Shown: in pieces, positions 14,581-21,308 of the stretch
Numbering within the stretch: position 1 is the stretch's first letter
Layout: the number at the start of each line of letters is the position of its first letter
DNA from: a virus
Reading direction: 5' to 3' (one strand)
Length of the DNA stretch: 27,768 nucleotides
IMG/VR virus record: IMGVR_UViG_3300030406_003024
Location: 1-27,768 of that record
Notes under the pieces: generated by a model
Database searches by the model: none
What the model was told of the DNA's origin: nothing
The model's input: the letters and a program-made list of their open reading frames with translations, nothing else
Translations under genes and position numbers: made by a program

Positions 14581-15534
14581 ATGGGAATTGGACCAAGAGA
14601 TGTTCACATTGATGTACCGTTAAGCAACTTAGTAATAGGCTTTGAGCCAACTAACACAATTGTGCAAGACATATATCCTGTTGTGAACGTAAACAAACAA
14701 TCAGACGTGTTCTACAAATATACAAAAGGTGATTTCTTTAGAATCCCTGAAACAACTTTACGTTCTCCAAGAACTAAAGGTAGAACAGTTAATTACAGCG
14801 TAAGTTCTGAAACATATTATGCTAAGAACTATGCTTTAGTTGATGAAATTGACTATGAAACAATGGTAAATGCTGACGCTCCATTACAAATTAGAGAAAA
14901 AGCAGCAAGAAATTTATCTAACCTTTTAATGTTAGATTATGAGAACAGAGTAGCTTCTCAATTAAGAAGTGGCTCAAACTTAGGTTCTCATGCTGCTGTT
15001 GCATCTAAATGGAACTCAACAGCATCAGGAACTTCTGACCCGTTTGCAGATATTCAAACTGCAAAATCAGCAATCAGAAGTACAACTGGTTTAGAAGCTA
15101 ACACAATTATCTTTGGAAGAGATGTATACAATGCGTTATTAAGACATGCAGACATCTTAGACAGAATCAAATTTGTACAAAGAGGTGTTGTAACAAAAGA
15201 CCTTTTAGCTGCATTATTTGATGTAGATAAAGTGTTAATAGGAAATGCAATTAAAAATACTGCTGAAGAAAACCAAGCAGATAGCTTTAGCTCAATTTGG
15301 GGTAAAGACACTATCGTTGGTCACTTCACAAATGGACCAGATGCAGATGGTAGAAACCCATCATTAGGTTATTCATTCAGATGGACTAACCCATTATTTG
15401 GAACACCAATGGCAGTTGAATCATGGGAAGACCCAGACCACGGTAATTACATGAACATGAGAGTTCAGTATTATCAAGAGGAGAAAATTACAGCTCCTGA
15501 ATTAGGGTATCTCTGGAGAGATTGCGTAGATTAA
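14581..15534 (+). CDS. Major capsid protein (HK97 fold likely)
   Basis: A 317-residue protein directly after the decoration gene, with AAGGAG 9 nt before ATG. An N-terminal arm (SNLVIGFEPTNTIVQDIYPV), a central helical spine region (IREKAARNLSNLLMLDYENR) and a late beta-rich part (SLGYSFRWTNPLFGTPMAVE) follow the plan of HK97-fold shell proteins of this size. A rho-independent terminator follows 10 nt after the stop, so it ends the head operon and should be abundantly expressed. Confidence 0.85.
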   Translation: MGIGPRDVHIDVPLSNLVIGFEPTNTIVQDIYPVVNVNKQSDVFYKYTKGDFFRIPETTLRSPRTKGRTVNYSVSSETYYAKNYALVDEIDYETMVNADAPLQIREKAARNLSNLLMLDYENRVASQLRSGSNLGSHAAVASKWNSTASGTSDPFADIQTAKSAIRSTTGLEANTIIFGRDVYNALLRHADILDRIKFVQRGVVTKDLLAALFDVDKVLIGNAIKNTAEENQADSFSSIWGKDTIVGHFTNGPDADGRNPSLGYSFRWTNPLFGTPMAVESWEDPDHGNYMNMRVQYYQEEKITAPELGYLWRDCVD

Positions 15535-15543
15535 TAGTCTACT

Positions 15544-15565
15544 GGGGGAGCTTGACTCCCCCTTT
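15544..15565 (+). terminator. Rho-independent terminator after the major capsid gene
   Basis: GGGGGAG (15544-15550) and CTCCCCC (15556-15562) form a 7-bp, nearly all-GC stem with a 5-nt loop, followed by TTT. It begins 10 nt after the capsid stop codon. The T-run is short, but the stem is very stable against the AT-rich background. Confidence 0.8.
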
Positions 15566-15571
15566 ACCACC

Positions 15572-15647
15572 CATAGTGCATGGGTCAAAAGCACTCCATA
15601 AGTCATGGGCTACAAGACTCGCATAGGTCATGCGTTAAAAGACACAT
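15572..15647 (+). repeat. Three tandem degenerate 25-26 bp repeats
   Basis: Units at 15572-15596, 15597-15621 and 15622-15647 share the form CATAnGTCATGGGTYAAAAGACTC with a few changes each. They lie just behind the capsid terminator and before a tiny ORF. No spacer structure as in CRISPR is present, since the units abut. Could be a protein-binding array or remnant of a mobile-element target. Confidence 0.65.
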
Positions 15648-15666
15648 CATTAGTGAGGTGTTTGAG

Positions 15667-15768
15667 ATGAAATTGACAAGTGTAAAGGCTATGATTAGAG
15701 TTTATCAAAAGGCTCAAAAGAAAAAAAGAAACCTTTGTTTATTTACAAAATTAGTTTACAATATTTAA
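15667..15768 (+). CDS. Possible 33-aa basic peptide
   Basis: ATG at 15667 has GAGGTG (15655-15660) 6 nt upstream; the frame encodes MKLTSVKAMIRVYQKAQKKK followed by 13 residues. It is basic with a hydrophobic end. A longer frame from 15580 would run through the tandem repeats and has no ribosome-binding site. The SD is the main support, so I treat it as tentative. Confidence 0.4.
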   Translation: MKLTSVKAMIRVYQKAQKKKRNLCLFTKLVYNI

Positions 15769-15771
15769 GTT

Positions 15772-15838
15772 AGTGCAGAGGAAGACAATAGTGATTGTCT
15801 AACGAAGAAAGCAAAGAGATTTGCACTACCTCTTGCAC
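15772..15838 (+). ncRNA. Possible structured leader of the homing endonuclease gene
   Basis: AGACAAT (15783-15789), AGTG loop and ATTGTCT (15794-15800) make a perfect 7-bp hairpin. GTGCAGAGG (15773-15781) can pair with CCTC-T-TGCAC (15829-15838) around it with one bulge, while AGTGCA (15772-15777) can alternatively pair with TGCACT (15822-15827). The two mutually exclusive outer pairings lie directly before an ATG that lacks an SD. It may regulate the endonuclease; no known RNA family is recognised. Confidence 0.4.
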
Positions 15839-15849
15839 AGATTACCATT

Positions 15850-16371
15850 ATGAGTAACAAAGCAAGGTGGCGACCAACGCAATATCCAGGTTATAAAGTT
15901 TCTGACACAGGTGAAGTAATGTCTTTAAAAAAAGACAAAGCAAAACTGTTGGCACAGAATCCAGATAAAGATGGGTATATGTGCGTTACTCTTTTTCCTA
16001 ACAAAAAATATATAAAAGCAAAAGTGCATAGATTAGTTGCAGAAGCATTTGTGAAGGGTAGAACGAAACTTAAAAAATTTGCTTGTCATAAAGATGGCAA
16101 TAATCAAAACAATAATTACACAAATCTTAAATGGGCAACACCAAGAGAAAATGTTATGGACATGGCAAAACATGGTACAAATATTAGGTGGTGGACACCA
16201 GACAATTGTCCTACAGGAAAACTTACAGCAAAACAAGTTAAAAAAATTAAAGAAAAATTAAGGACTGATACGACATGGGGTATTCAATCAAAATTAGCTA
16301 GATTATATAATGTTTGTCCGAAAACAATAAATGACATTAAGAGAGGTAAAAATTGGAAAAGTATAAGTTAG
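15850..16371 (+). CDS. HNH homing endonuclease (NUMOD4 + HNH_3)
   Basis: A 173-residue protein. Residues 6-30 (RWRPTQYPGYKVSDTGEVMS) are a NUMOD4 DNA-binding motif, residues 57-110 the HNH core (VHRLVAEAFV, CHKDGNNQNNNYTNLKWATP with the His/Asn residues) and residues 123-170 an HTH-like tail (LTAKQVKKIKEKL ... LYNVCPKTINDIKRGKNWKS). Such enzymes cleave a target allele and spread their own gene. No intron boundaries or split gene are evident, so it looks free-standing. It overlaps the next gene by 19 nt. Confidence 0.9.
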   Translation: MSNKARWRPTQYPGYKVSDTGEVMSLKKDKAKLLAQNPDKDGYMCVTLFPNKKYIKAKVHRLVAEAFVKGRTKLKKFACHKDGNNQNNNYTNLKWATPRENVMDMAKHGTNIRWWTPDNCPTGKLTAKQVKKIKEKLRTDTTWGIQSKLARLYNVCPKTINDIKRGKNWKSIS

Positions 16372-19271
16372 ATTTAACATTTCTTGTTGCTGGTATGGAA
16401 ATTTATCCAGACATCATGAAAGAAAAATCGTTAGGTGGAAGTGAAACAGCTGGTATCGAAATGGCACATGCCATGGCAAGACTAGGGCATAATGTTAAAC
16501 TGTTTTGCAATATTAAAGAGAGCATCAAACATCAAAATGTACACTATCACCCAATAAGCAATAATGGACAAGGCATAGATAATTTTTTAAGTTACATTAC
16601 ATCTGCAACCACAGATGTTGTTATCAACCAACGAATACCACAAGCATTTAGCATGCAATCAAAATCTAAACACAATGTTTTATGGCAACATGATTTTGCA
16701 ACAATACCACAAAGACAAGAATTTAATTCTTGCTTATGGAATGTAGACCAAATATTTTGTTTGAGCGATTGGCAAATAAACCAATACAAAGAAGTGTATG
16801 GACTTGATGGTGAGAATATAGATTACAATTATGACCCTTTCTTTAAAACTTCCAATGGTATATCACAAATAGAAGATTACGGGATACAAAGAGCAAAAAA
16901 ACAAATTGTATTTACCAATAGACCAGAAAGAGGCATGGACGTTTTGTTGTATCAAATCATGCCAGAGATATGGAAAAGAGATAAAGAAGTGCAATTAGTA
17001 ATATCTGGTTATGACAATACACACCCTAACATGCAACAATATTACACACAGATGGCTCAGCGCATAGCACAATATGCAAAAGAAGGTTATCCAATCAAAC
17101 ATGCAGGTCATTTAACAAAAGAACAATTATACAAACTTTATCAAGAGTCTACTGCATTTGTTTATCCAACAATGTTTTATGAAACTTCATGTATTACAGC
17201 TATGGAATCACAAGCCTGTGGTTTACCAATGATAACAACTAACCGAGGCGCTTTACCTGAAACTTTGTGTAATGATAGCAATATACTTATTGAAGGTCCT
17301 ACTAATACTGAAGAATATACAAAAGCCTTTGTTGATGGCGTATTTCAAATCATAGAAGAATTTGGCACAGATAAACAAGTGCTAAGAAAAGAAAAGATGA
17401 AAGCAAAAATCTTTGAATACAATTGGGATAGGATAGCCAAGAAGTGGGAAGAAAACTTTTTAAAACAATTTGAAATGAAGACAGCACATAAATATTCTTT
17501 ATATGAACATTTATTGAGAAGAGAAGACATCATGACTTTAAGACACGCAATCAATAAACATGATGACAAGATTGATTACAGCATGAAATATAGAAATCTT
17601 TTAAACTGCCAATATAGTTTTATAGACAATGAGGATTGGTACAGAAAGAAGTATGAAAAGCTAGGTAAAGAATATATAGATAATGAAACTAACTTTGAGC
17701 CCAGAATTTATCCTAGAACTGAAGTTACACTATTAGAATTTAAAAAATATCATGTTAACCAATCAATTAAAAAGATGCTTGATTTTGGAAGTGGCATAGG
17801 TAATGAAGCATACTTTTTTGTTAATGAGTTTGATTGTGATGTTGATTGTATCAATATATCTGACGCAGAAAATGCTGGCGCTTATGAACTGATACGAAAA
17901 GCAGAGCCAGAACTGCTCGATAGAATAAAGCTTATAACTTCAGATGAACACAGATTTCAACCAAAAGAAAAGTATGACGGTCTTTATTTAGGCGAAGTTC
18001 TTGAACACAACCCATATCCTGACAAACTATTATCTACATTAACAAAATGGGTCAAAAAAGATGCACCTATAGTTGTTACTGTACCTATTGGATTATGGGA
18101 AGATGAAAGATTTGCACACCTTTGGAACTTTGAACGCAGAGATTTACAAGAAATATTTGGTGAACAAAAAAATTTAAACATACAATTAGTTAGTGGTCCT
18201 AACAATTTAGGTCAATCAGATACATTAGGTTGGTTTGTTATATCATTTATGAAAAGCAATAAACCTTTTGGAGAAGTTAATTTAGATAGAAAGTTAGCAA
18301 TACAAGCGCCTAGGGAAACAATATCAACTTGCATTATAACAAAAGATGAACAACACGAAATCGGTGGCTGTTTGGAATCTGTTAAAAATATATCATCTGA
18401 AATTATATTAGGCGATACTGGTAATACAGATGATACAAATACTATAGCTTCAGAGTATGATGCAATAATTATCAAAGCAAGAAACCCAAAAGAACATGGC
18501 TTTGACGAGGCAAGAAACGACACAGTCACTCATGCAAAGGGCTCAATGATATTATGGATTGACGCTGACGAAAGACTTATGGACTCTTACAAATTAATAA
18601 AATATTTAAGACGTAATGCGTTCAATGGTTATAGCCTTAAACAAGTACACCATACAGTTGACCCGATTGGAGAACCAAAAGTTGACCTTCCAATAAGGTT
18701 GTTTCGCAATAACAATAATATAAAGTTTTACGGCTTTGTTCATGAACACCCTGAGATAGCAATAGGCAAAGGAGTCGGGGCAAGTATGATATGTTCTGAC
18801 ATCATGATATCACATACTGGATATCTTACAGAAACAATAAGGCGTGACAGATTTAAACGCAATATACCCCTTATGTTTAAGGACAGAGAAAAGTACCCTG
18901 ATAGGTTGTTGGGTAAGTTTCTGATGCTTAGAGATTGGGTACACATGGCAAGATATGCTTTTGAAGAAAACAATAAACAAATGAATCCAAAAACAATAGA
19001 GTATAGCAATAATGCTGTTAAGGACTTTGAGGAATCATTTTTGCACGATAACAATATGTATCAGGACGAAGCAATACAATTTTACTCAGAGGCATTAAAT
19101 TTTCTCAACCTTGGATTGAACTACACAACATCAACAATATTCAAAGACCAGCAGGGCAAAGAGCATACAGTCAACGTAGCAGGTAGATTTAAGTCTGAAG
19201 ATGACTTTAATGCTATAGTGCATAACAAGCTCAAAGCACTTATCAAAGAGTACAATGGCGAGTTTGCCTAG
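16353..19271 (+). CDS. Three-domain glycosyltransferase-methyltransferase-glycosyltransferase
   Basis: A 972-residue fusion. Residues 1-375 are a GT4-type GT-B enzyme: KSLGGSETAGIEMAHAM (26-41) and ETSCITAME (E-x7-E, Glu277/Glu285). Residues 450-635 are a SAM-dependent methyltransferase: LDFGSGIGNEA (motif I, 476-486) and EVLEHNPYPDKLL (548-560). Residues 655-880 are a GT-A/GT2 domain: STCIITKDEQHEIGGCLES and IDADER with a DxD-like Asp737/Asp739. The tail (880-972) is helical. It probably builds and methyl-caps a glycan; the acceptor is unknown. TTG start at 16353 with AGAGG 6 nt upstream, inside the endonuclease gene. Confidence 0.85.
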   Translation: MEKYKLDLTFLVAGMEIYPDIMKEKSLGGSETAGIEMAHAMARLGHNVKLFCNIKESIKHQNVHYHPISNNGQGIDNFLSYITSATTDVVINQRIPQAFSMQSKSKHNVLWQHDFATIPQRQEFNSCLWNVDQIFCLSDWQINQYKEVYGLDGENIDYNYDPFFKTSNGISQIEDYGIQRAKKQIVFTNRPERGMDVLLYQIMPEIWKRDKEVQLVISGYDNTHPNMQQYYTQMAQRIAQYAKEGYPIKHAGHLTKEQLYKLYQESTAFVYPTMFYETSCITAMESQACGLPMITTNRGALPETLCNDSNILIEGPTNTEEYTKAFVDGVFQIIEEFGTDKQVLRKEKMKAKIFEYNWDRIAKKWEENFLKQFEMKTAHKYSLYEHLLRREDIMTLRHAINKHDDKIDYSMKYRNLLNCQYSFIDNEDWYRKKYEKLGKEYIDNETNFEPRIYPRTEVTLLEFKKYHVNQSIKKMLDFGSGIGNEAYFFVNEFDCDVDCINISDAENAGAYELIRKAEPELLDRIKLITSDEHRFQPKEKYDGLYLGEVLEHNPYPDKLLSTLTKWVKKDAPIVVTVPIGLWEDERFAHLWNFERRDLQEIFGEQKNLNIQLVSGPNNLGQSDTLGWFVISFMKSNKPFGEVNLDRKLAIQAPRETISTCIITKDEQHEIGGCLESVKNISSEIILGDTGNTDDTNTIASEYDAIIIKARNPKEHGFDEARNDTVTHAKGSMILWIDADERLMDSYKLIKYLRRNAFNGYSLKQVHHTVDPIGEPKVDLPIRLFRNNNNIKFYGFVHEHPEIAIGKGVGASMICSDIMISHTGYLTETIRRDRFKRNIPLMFKDREKYPDRLLGKFLMLRDWVHMARYAFEENNKQMNPKTIEYSNNAVKDFEESFLHDNNMYQDEAIQFYSEALNFLNLGLNYTTSTIFKDQQGKEHTVNVAGRFKSEDDFNAIVHNKLKALIKEYNGEFA

Positions 19272-19296
19272 TGTACTAGCTAATTAATATTTCTAG

Positions 19297-19325
19297 TTGA
19301 CAATTGTAATATAATATTATATCTT
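19297..19325 (+). promoter_or_regulatory. Promoter for the endonuclease VII operon
   Basis: TTGACA (19297-19302), a 17-nt spacer and TATCTT (19320-19325). The expected +1 (about 19332) coincides with the first bases of the structured leader stem at 19331, which supports both calls. Several other TATAAT-like strings in this AT-rich patch lie at the wrong distance from a -35. Confidence 0.6.
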
Positions 19326-19330
19326 ATATA

Positions 19331-19388
19331 TGTAGCTTAGACAGGATTAAGGCGTGAGATTAAAGTGACCTGTTCACGATAAGCTACA
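19331..19388 (+). ncRNA. Pseudoknot-like structured leader RNA, possibly cis-regulatory
   Basis: A perfect 9-bp outer stem TGTAGCTTA (19331-19339)/TAAGCTACA (19380-19388) encloses an inner stem ACAGG (19341-19345)/CCTGT (19369-19373), extendable by a G-U pair. In the loop, CGTGA (19353-19357) is complementary to TCACG (19374-19378) just 3' of the inner stem, giving an H-type pseudoknot; GTGA (19365-19368) can compete for TCAC. GGGAGG (19399-19404) and the first ATG (19411) follow. The compact, promoter-proximal fold resembles small riboswitches in architecture, but I do not recognise a known class. Confidence 0.55.
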
Positions 19389-19410
19389 CAGACTATTCGG
19401 GAGGTTAGAT

Positions 19411-19530
19411 ATGAATAGAGATGATATAACATATGAGATAGTCAGCTTTGCTGAATACTACTCAAAATTTTACAATGAAAGACTTGCATGGAAACTAGCA
19501 GTTAGACATTGGTGGGAGTTAACAATATGA
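19411..19530 (+). CDS. Small leader-operon protein, 39 aa
   Basis: GGGAGG (19399-19404) lies 6 nt before ATG. The product (MNRDDITYEIVSFAEYYSKF then NERLAWKLAVRHWWELTI) is amphipathic and ends with an aromatic cluster. Its TGA overlaps the next ATG (ATGA at 19527-19530), so it is translationally coupled. As first gene behind the structured leader it may be a regulatory peptide or just a small protein; unknown. Confidence 0.65.
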   Translation: MNRDDITYEIVSFAEYYSKFYNERLAWKLAVRHWWELTI

Positions 19531-19697
19531 AAAAAGATTTTATTTTAGATGTATTTATTACAGCTACTAGGTATGATGATAACAAGTTGGAACTAAAGAA
19601 ACATTATTTTCATGCAAAGGACTTAAACGAAAAGCTGATTCATGATATACGTAGAGCTATCGCAAAACAGATAGAGGTTAAAAATGAAGTATTGTAA
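19527..19697 (+). CDS. Small protein of unknown function, 56 aa
   Basis: ATG at 19527 in the ATGA overlap, with GGGAG about 10 nt upstream. The product starts MKKDFILDVFITATRYDDNK, with one or two beta strands and then a helix (NEKLIHDIRRAIAKQIEVKN). It overlaps the endonuclease VII gene by 14 nt. No family recognised. Confidence 0.6.
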   Translation: MKKDFILDVFITATRYDDNKLELKKHYFHAKDLNEKLIHDIRRAIAKQIEVKNEVL

Positions 19698-20049
19698 GAA
19701 ATGGGACTTTCATTATTCTGATAGAAAAGATTATCAGACAAAACGACAAGCCTTAGCTCGTAAGACAGAACATGGTCGTAAACAAGTTAAAGAATCTAAT
19801 CGTTTGATTACAGCAAAAAGATACAATCTTACATTAGAGCAGTTTGATAAGTTATGGGAAGAGCCATGGTGTCATATTTGTGGCGTTCATCAAGACCAAT
19901 CAAAAGTTACACTACACATTGACCATTGCCATACAAGCGATAAAGTTGGTAAACTATTATGTATTGATTGTAACGTTATGATTGGAAGAGCAAAAGATAA
20001 TCCTCAAGTTTTGATTGAGGCAATAAAATATTTAAGGAGAGAAAGATAA
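19684..20049 (+). CDS. Recombination endonuclease VII-like (T4 gp49 family)
   Basis: A 121-residue protein with the endonuclease VII core: CHICG (Cys63, Cys66), LHIDHCHTSDKVGKLLC (Asp80, His81, His83) and CIDCNVMIGRAKDNP (Cys93, Cys96, Asn97). The four cysteines bind zinc and the DH...H...N residues form the catalytic site of the His-Me fold. It resolves branched DNA before packaging, or acts as a nicking enzyme. AGAGG lies upstream of ATG. Length is normal for short members. Confidence 0.9.
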   Translation: MKYCKKWDFHYSDRKDYQTKRQALARKTEHGRKQVKESNRLITAKRYNLTLEQFDKLWEEPWCHICGVHQDQSKVTLHIDHCHTSDKVGKLLCIDCNVMIGRAKDNPQVLIEAIKYLRRER

Positions 20050-20231
20050 TGATTAAAATGCACCTTAAAGTAAACTTTCAAGAAGCGTCTATGATTGAAA
20101 CGGCTTTGATGGAACTTATAAAAGTTGTGAAAACACGCCCTAGCCCAGAACACATAGCTAAATTAGAACAGCTTTTACTTGAAGTATCCAGTACAAAAAC
20201 AAAATTATATGAATTAAGGGAGGAAGAATGA
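20049..20231 (+). CDS. Small helical protein, 60 aa
   Basis: Start and stop overlap both neighbours (TAATG at 20047; ATGA at 20228). The product is a helical hairpin (EASMIETALMELIKVVKTRP, EHIAKLEQLLLEVSSTKTKL). AAGGAGAGAAAG precedes the ATG. No known family; coupling to the endonuclease VII gene suggests a shared operon only. Confidence 0.6.
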   Translation: MIKMHLKVNFQEASMIETALMELIKVVKTRPSPEHIAKLEQLLLEVSSTKTKLYELREEE

Positions 20232-20500
20232 CAAAAAAAGAACAAAAATATATGAAACACCTCATGGATAACAAAGACTCATATCAACTAGAGATATATG
20301 GCAAACTTGAAAAGATGGCAGAAACTATTGAAGACTTGCCATTGCCAATGTTTTATTTGTTTGCCTTGGAGGTAATCATGACAAAAATGCACGGCAATTT
20401 AAGTAGAGATTTATTCTTCGATACAATAGAGCAAACAGCAGATGAAATAGATTCACTCGGCAATAGTGTTAACAATAATAACAATATCAGTTTAAACTAG
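20228..20500 (+). CDS. Unknown protein, 90 aa
   Basis: ATGA overlap with the preceding gene and GGGAGGAAG upstream support translation. The product is helical and acidic, with a hydrophobic stretch (LPMFYLFALEVIMTK, residues 39-53) too short and polar-flanked for a sure membrane anchor, and an Asn-rich end (NNNNNISLN). It is the last gene of this operon; hairpins follow directly. Function unknown. Confidence 0.6.
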   Translation: MTKKEQKYMKHLMDNKDSYQLEIYGKLEKMAETIEDLPLPMFYLFALEVIMTKMHGNLSRDLFFDTIEQTADEIDSLGNSVNNNNNISLN

Positions 20501-20568
20501 AAGGTAGACTGAACACATCTTAACCCACCCTTCTAGCATGGGTAACCGAGCGCGACACTTGGTTGCCC
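20497..20568 (+). promoter_or_regulatory. Two consecutive hairpins after the endonuclease VII operon
   Basis: CTAGAAGG (20497-20504) pairs exactly with CCTTCTAG (20529-20536), and GGGTAACC (20540-20547) pairs with GGTTGCCC (20561-20568) with one G-U. The first includes the stop codon of the last gene. No T-run follows directly, so they may be 3'-end stabilising or processing structures or a weak terminator. Confidence 0.45.
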
Positions 20569-20573
20569 ACCAT

Positions 20574-20605
20574 CATAAGATACAGTACGCATAAGATACA
20601 GTACG
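20574..20605 (+). repeat. Perfect tandem 16-bp repeat, two copies
   Basis: CATAAGATACAGTACG occurs at 20574-20589 and again at 20590-20605 with no spacer. Each contains ACAGTAC, the same core as the motif cluster at 21369-21877. A third GTAC follows at 20628. It lies about 50 bp upstream of the cyclotransferase promoter and could bind a regulator. Confidence 0.75.
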
Positions 20606-20651
20606 CCTCACTTTTTTTATATTTTCTGTACTAACTTTCTGAAATTATTAG

Positions 20652-20680
20652 TTGACTTTATTAACTATATGATATATCAT
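20652..20680 (+). promoter_or_regulatory. Leaderless promoter with palindromic operator for the cyclotransferase gene
   Basis: TTGACT (20652-20657), a 17-nt spacer and TATCAT (20675-20680) end 6 nt before ATG 20687, so +1 should be the A of the start codon. No SD is present. The -10 is the right half of a perfect 12-bp palindrome ATGATATATCAT (20669-20680), flanked by AACTA (20663-20667) and TAGTT (20681-20685). A bound dimer would block the polymerase. ATGATATATC recurs at 23483-23492. Confidence 0.65.
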
Positions 20681-20686
20681 TAGTTT

Positions 20687-21184
20687 ATGGTTAGATATTA
20701 TTTCGCATATGGTATGAACACAAACGCTGAGCAGATGGCGCTGAGGTGTCCAAACGCTAAGTTTTTGGGTACGGCTAAGCTTTCAAATGCTAGGCTTGTG
20801 TTTCGCCATGTGGCAGATTATGAAATTAAACAAGGCTACACATTACACGGTGCTTTGTGGTTGATAACACCAGAATGTGAGGAGGCGCTTGATTCGCTTG
20901 AGGGCTTTCCCACGTTCTACACTAAGCACATTGTATATCCTGATATCAAGGTAAGACATGGTATCAGACAGTACAAGTCACTAATCGAAGGCAGTCCTGT
21001 CATGATTTATCAAATGGTGAACGGGTACGACAACAGCAGACCATCAAAGAGTTATTTTGATTGTTTACTTTCTGGGTATAAAAGGCATGGACTACCCCTT
21101 GCGCAACTTTTCGCTAGTAAAAAGCAGGCGAGGAAGCTTCAACAGTTGAGTTTTGCCGACATATCGGGAGGCAATCGTGCTTAA
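20687..21184 (+). CDS. Gamma-glutamylcyclotransferase-like (GGCT/AIG2) protein
   Basis: A 165-residue protein. YFAYGMNTN (residues 5-13) is the substrate-binding YGSN-type loop, GALWLITPECEEALDSLEGFP (55-75) carries the catalytic-type Glu72, and VMIYQM (105-110) is a core strand. The family cleaves gamma-glutamyl amides with formation of 5-oxoproline or related lactams; some members act on gamma-glutamyl amines. It is the first gene of an accessory cassette that also has an amidoligase on the opposite strand. The C-terminal helix region (LLSGYKRHGLPLAQLFASKK) is basic. No SD, probable leaderless mRNA. Confidence 0.8.
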   Translation: MVRYYFAYGMNTNAEQMALRCPNAKFLGTAKLSNARLVFRHVADYEIKQGYTLHGALWLITPECEEALDSLEGFPTFYTKHIVYPDIKVRHGIRQYKSLIEGSPVMIYQMVNGYDNSRPSKSYFDCLLSGYKRHGLPLAQLFASKKQARKLQQLSFADISGGNRA

Positions 21185-21308
21185 AAAGTTTGGCTCTTCA
21201 CTTCTTGATATTACAATTCTTTCAATAAAGATTATCGCATACGTTTACGTAGGTGTATTTATTTTTCTAGTTTCTATGTTTCTCCTTTCTTGGAATCAAT
21301 CCGACTAA
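21177..21308 (+). CDS. 43-aa single-span membrane peptide
   Basis: GGGAGG (21166-21171) lies 5 nt before a GTG at 21177, overlapping the end of the cyclotransferase gene by 8 nt. The frame encodes MLKKFGSSLLDITILSIKII and then AYVYVGVFIFLVSMFLLSWN plus QSD: a Lys-led, almost wholly hydrophobic peptide with one long or two short membrane helices. It resembles small phage membrane effectors or holin-like peptides in form. The strong SD and coupling make it a likely real gene. Confidence 0.65.
   Translation: MLKKFGSSLLDITILSIKIIAYVYVGVFIFLVSMFLLSWNQSD

Noticed and set aside
15572-15647. CRISPR array
   Set aside because: The units are directly abutting, degenerate and few; there are no unique spacers and no cas genes.
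15580-15768. 62-residue frame through the tandem repeats
   Set aside because: No ribosome-binding site at 15580; only the internal ATG at 15667 has one.
15666-16371. Group I intron hosting the HNH endonuclease
   Set aside because: No split coding gene on both sides and no recognisable intron core; the endonuclease looks free-standing.
19331-19388. tRNA or glutamine riboswitch (glnA/Downstream-peptide)
   Set aside because: No cloverleaf or CCA end, and the conserved riboswitch core strings I remember are not present.
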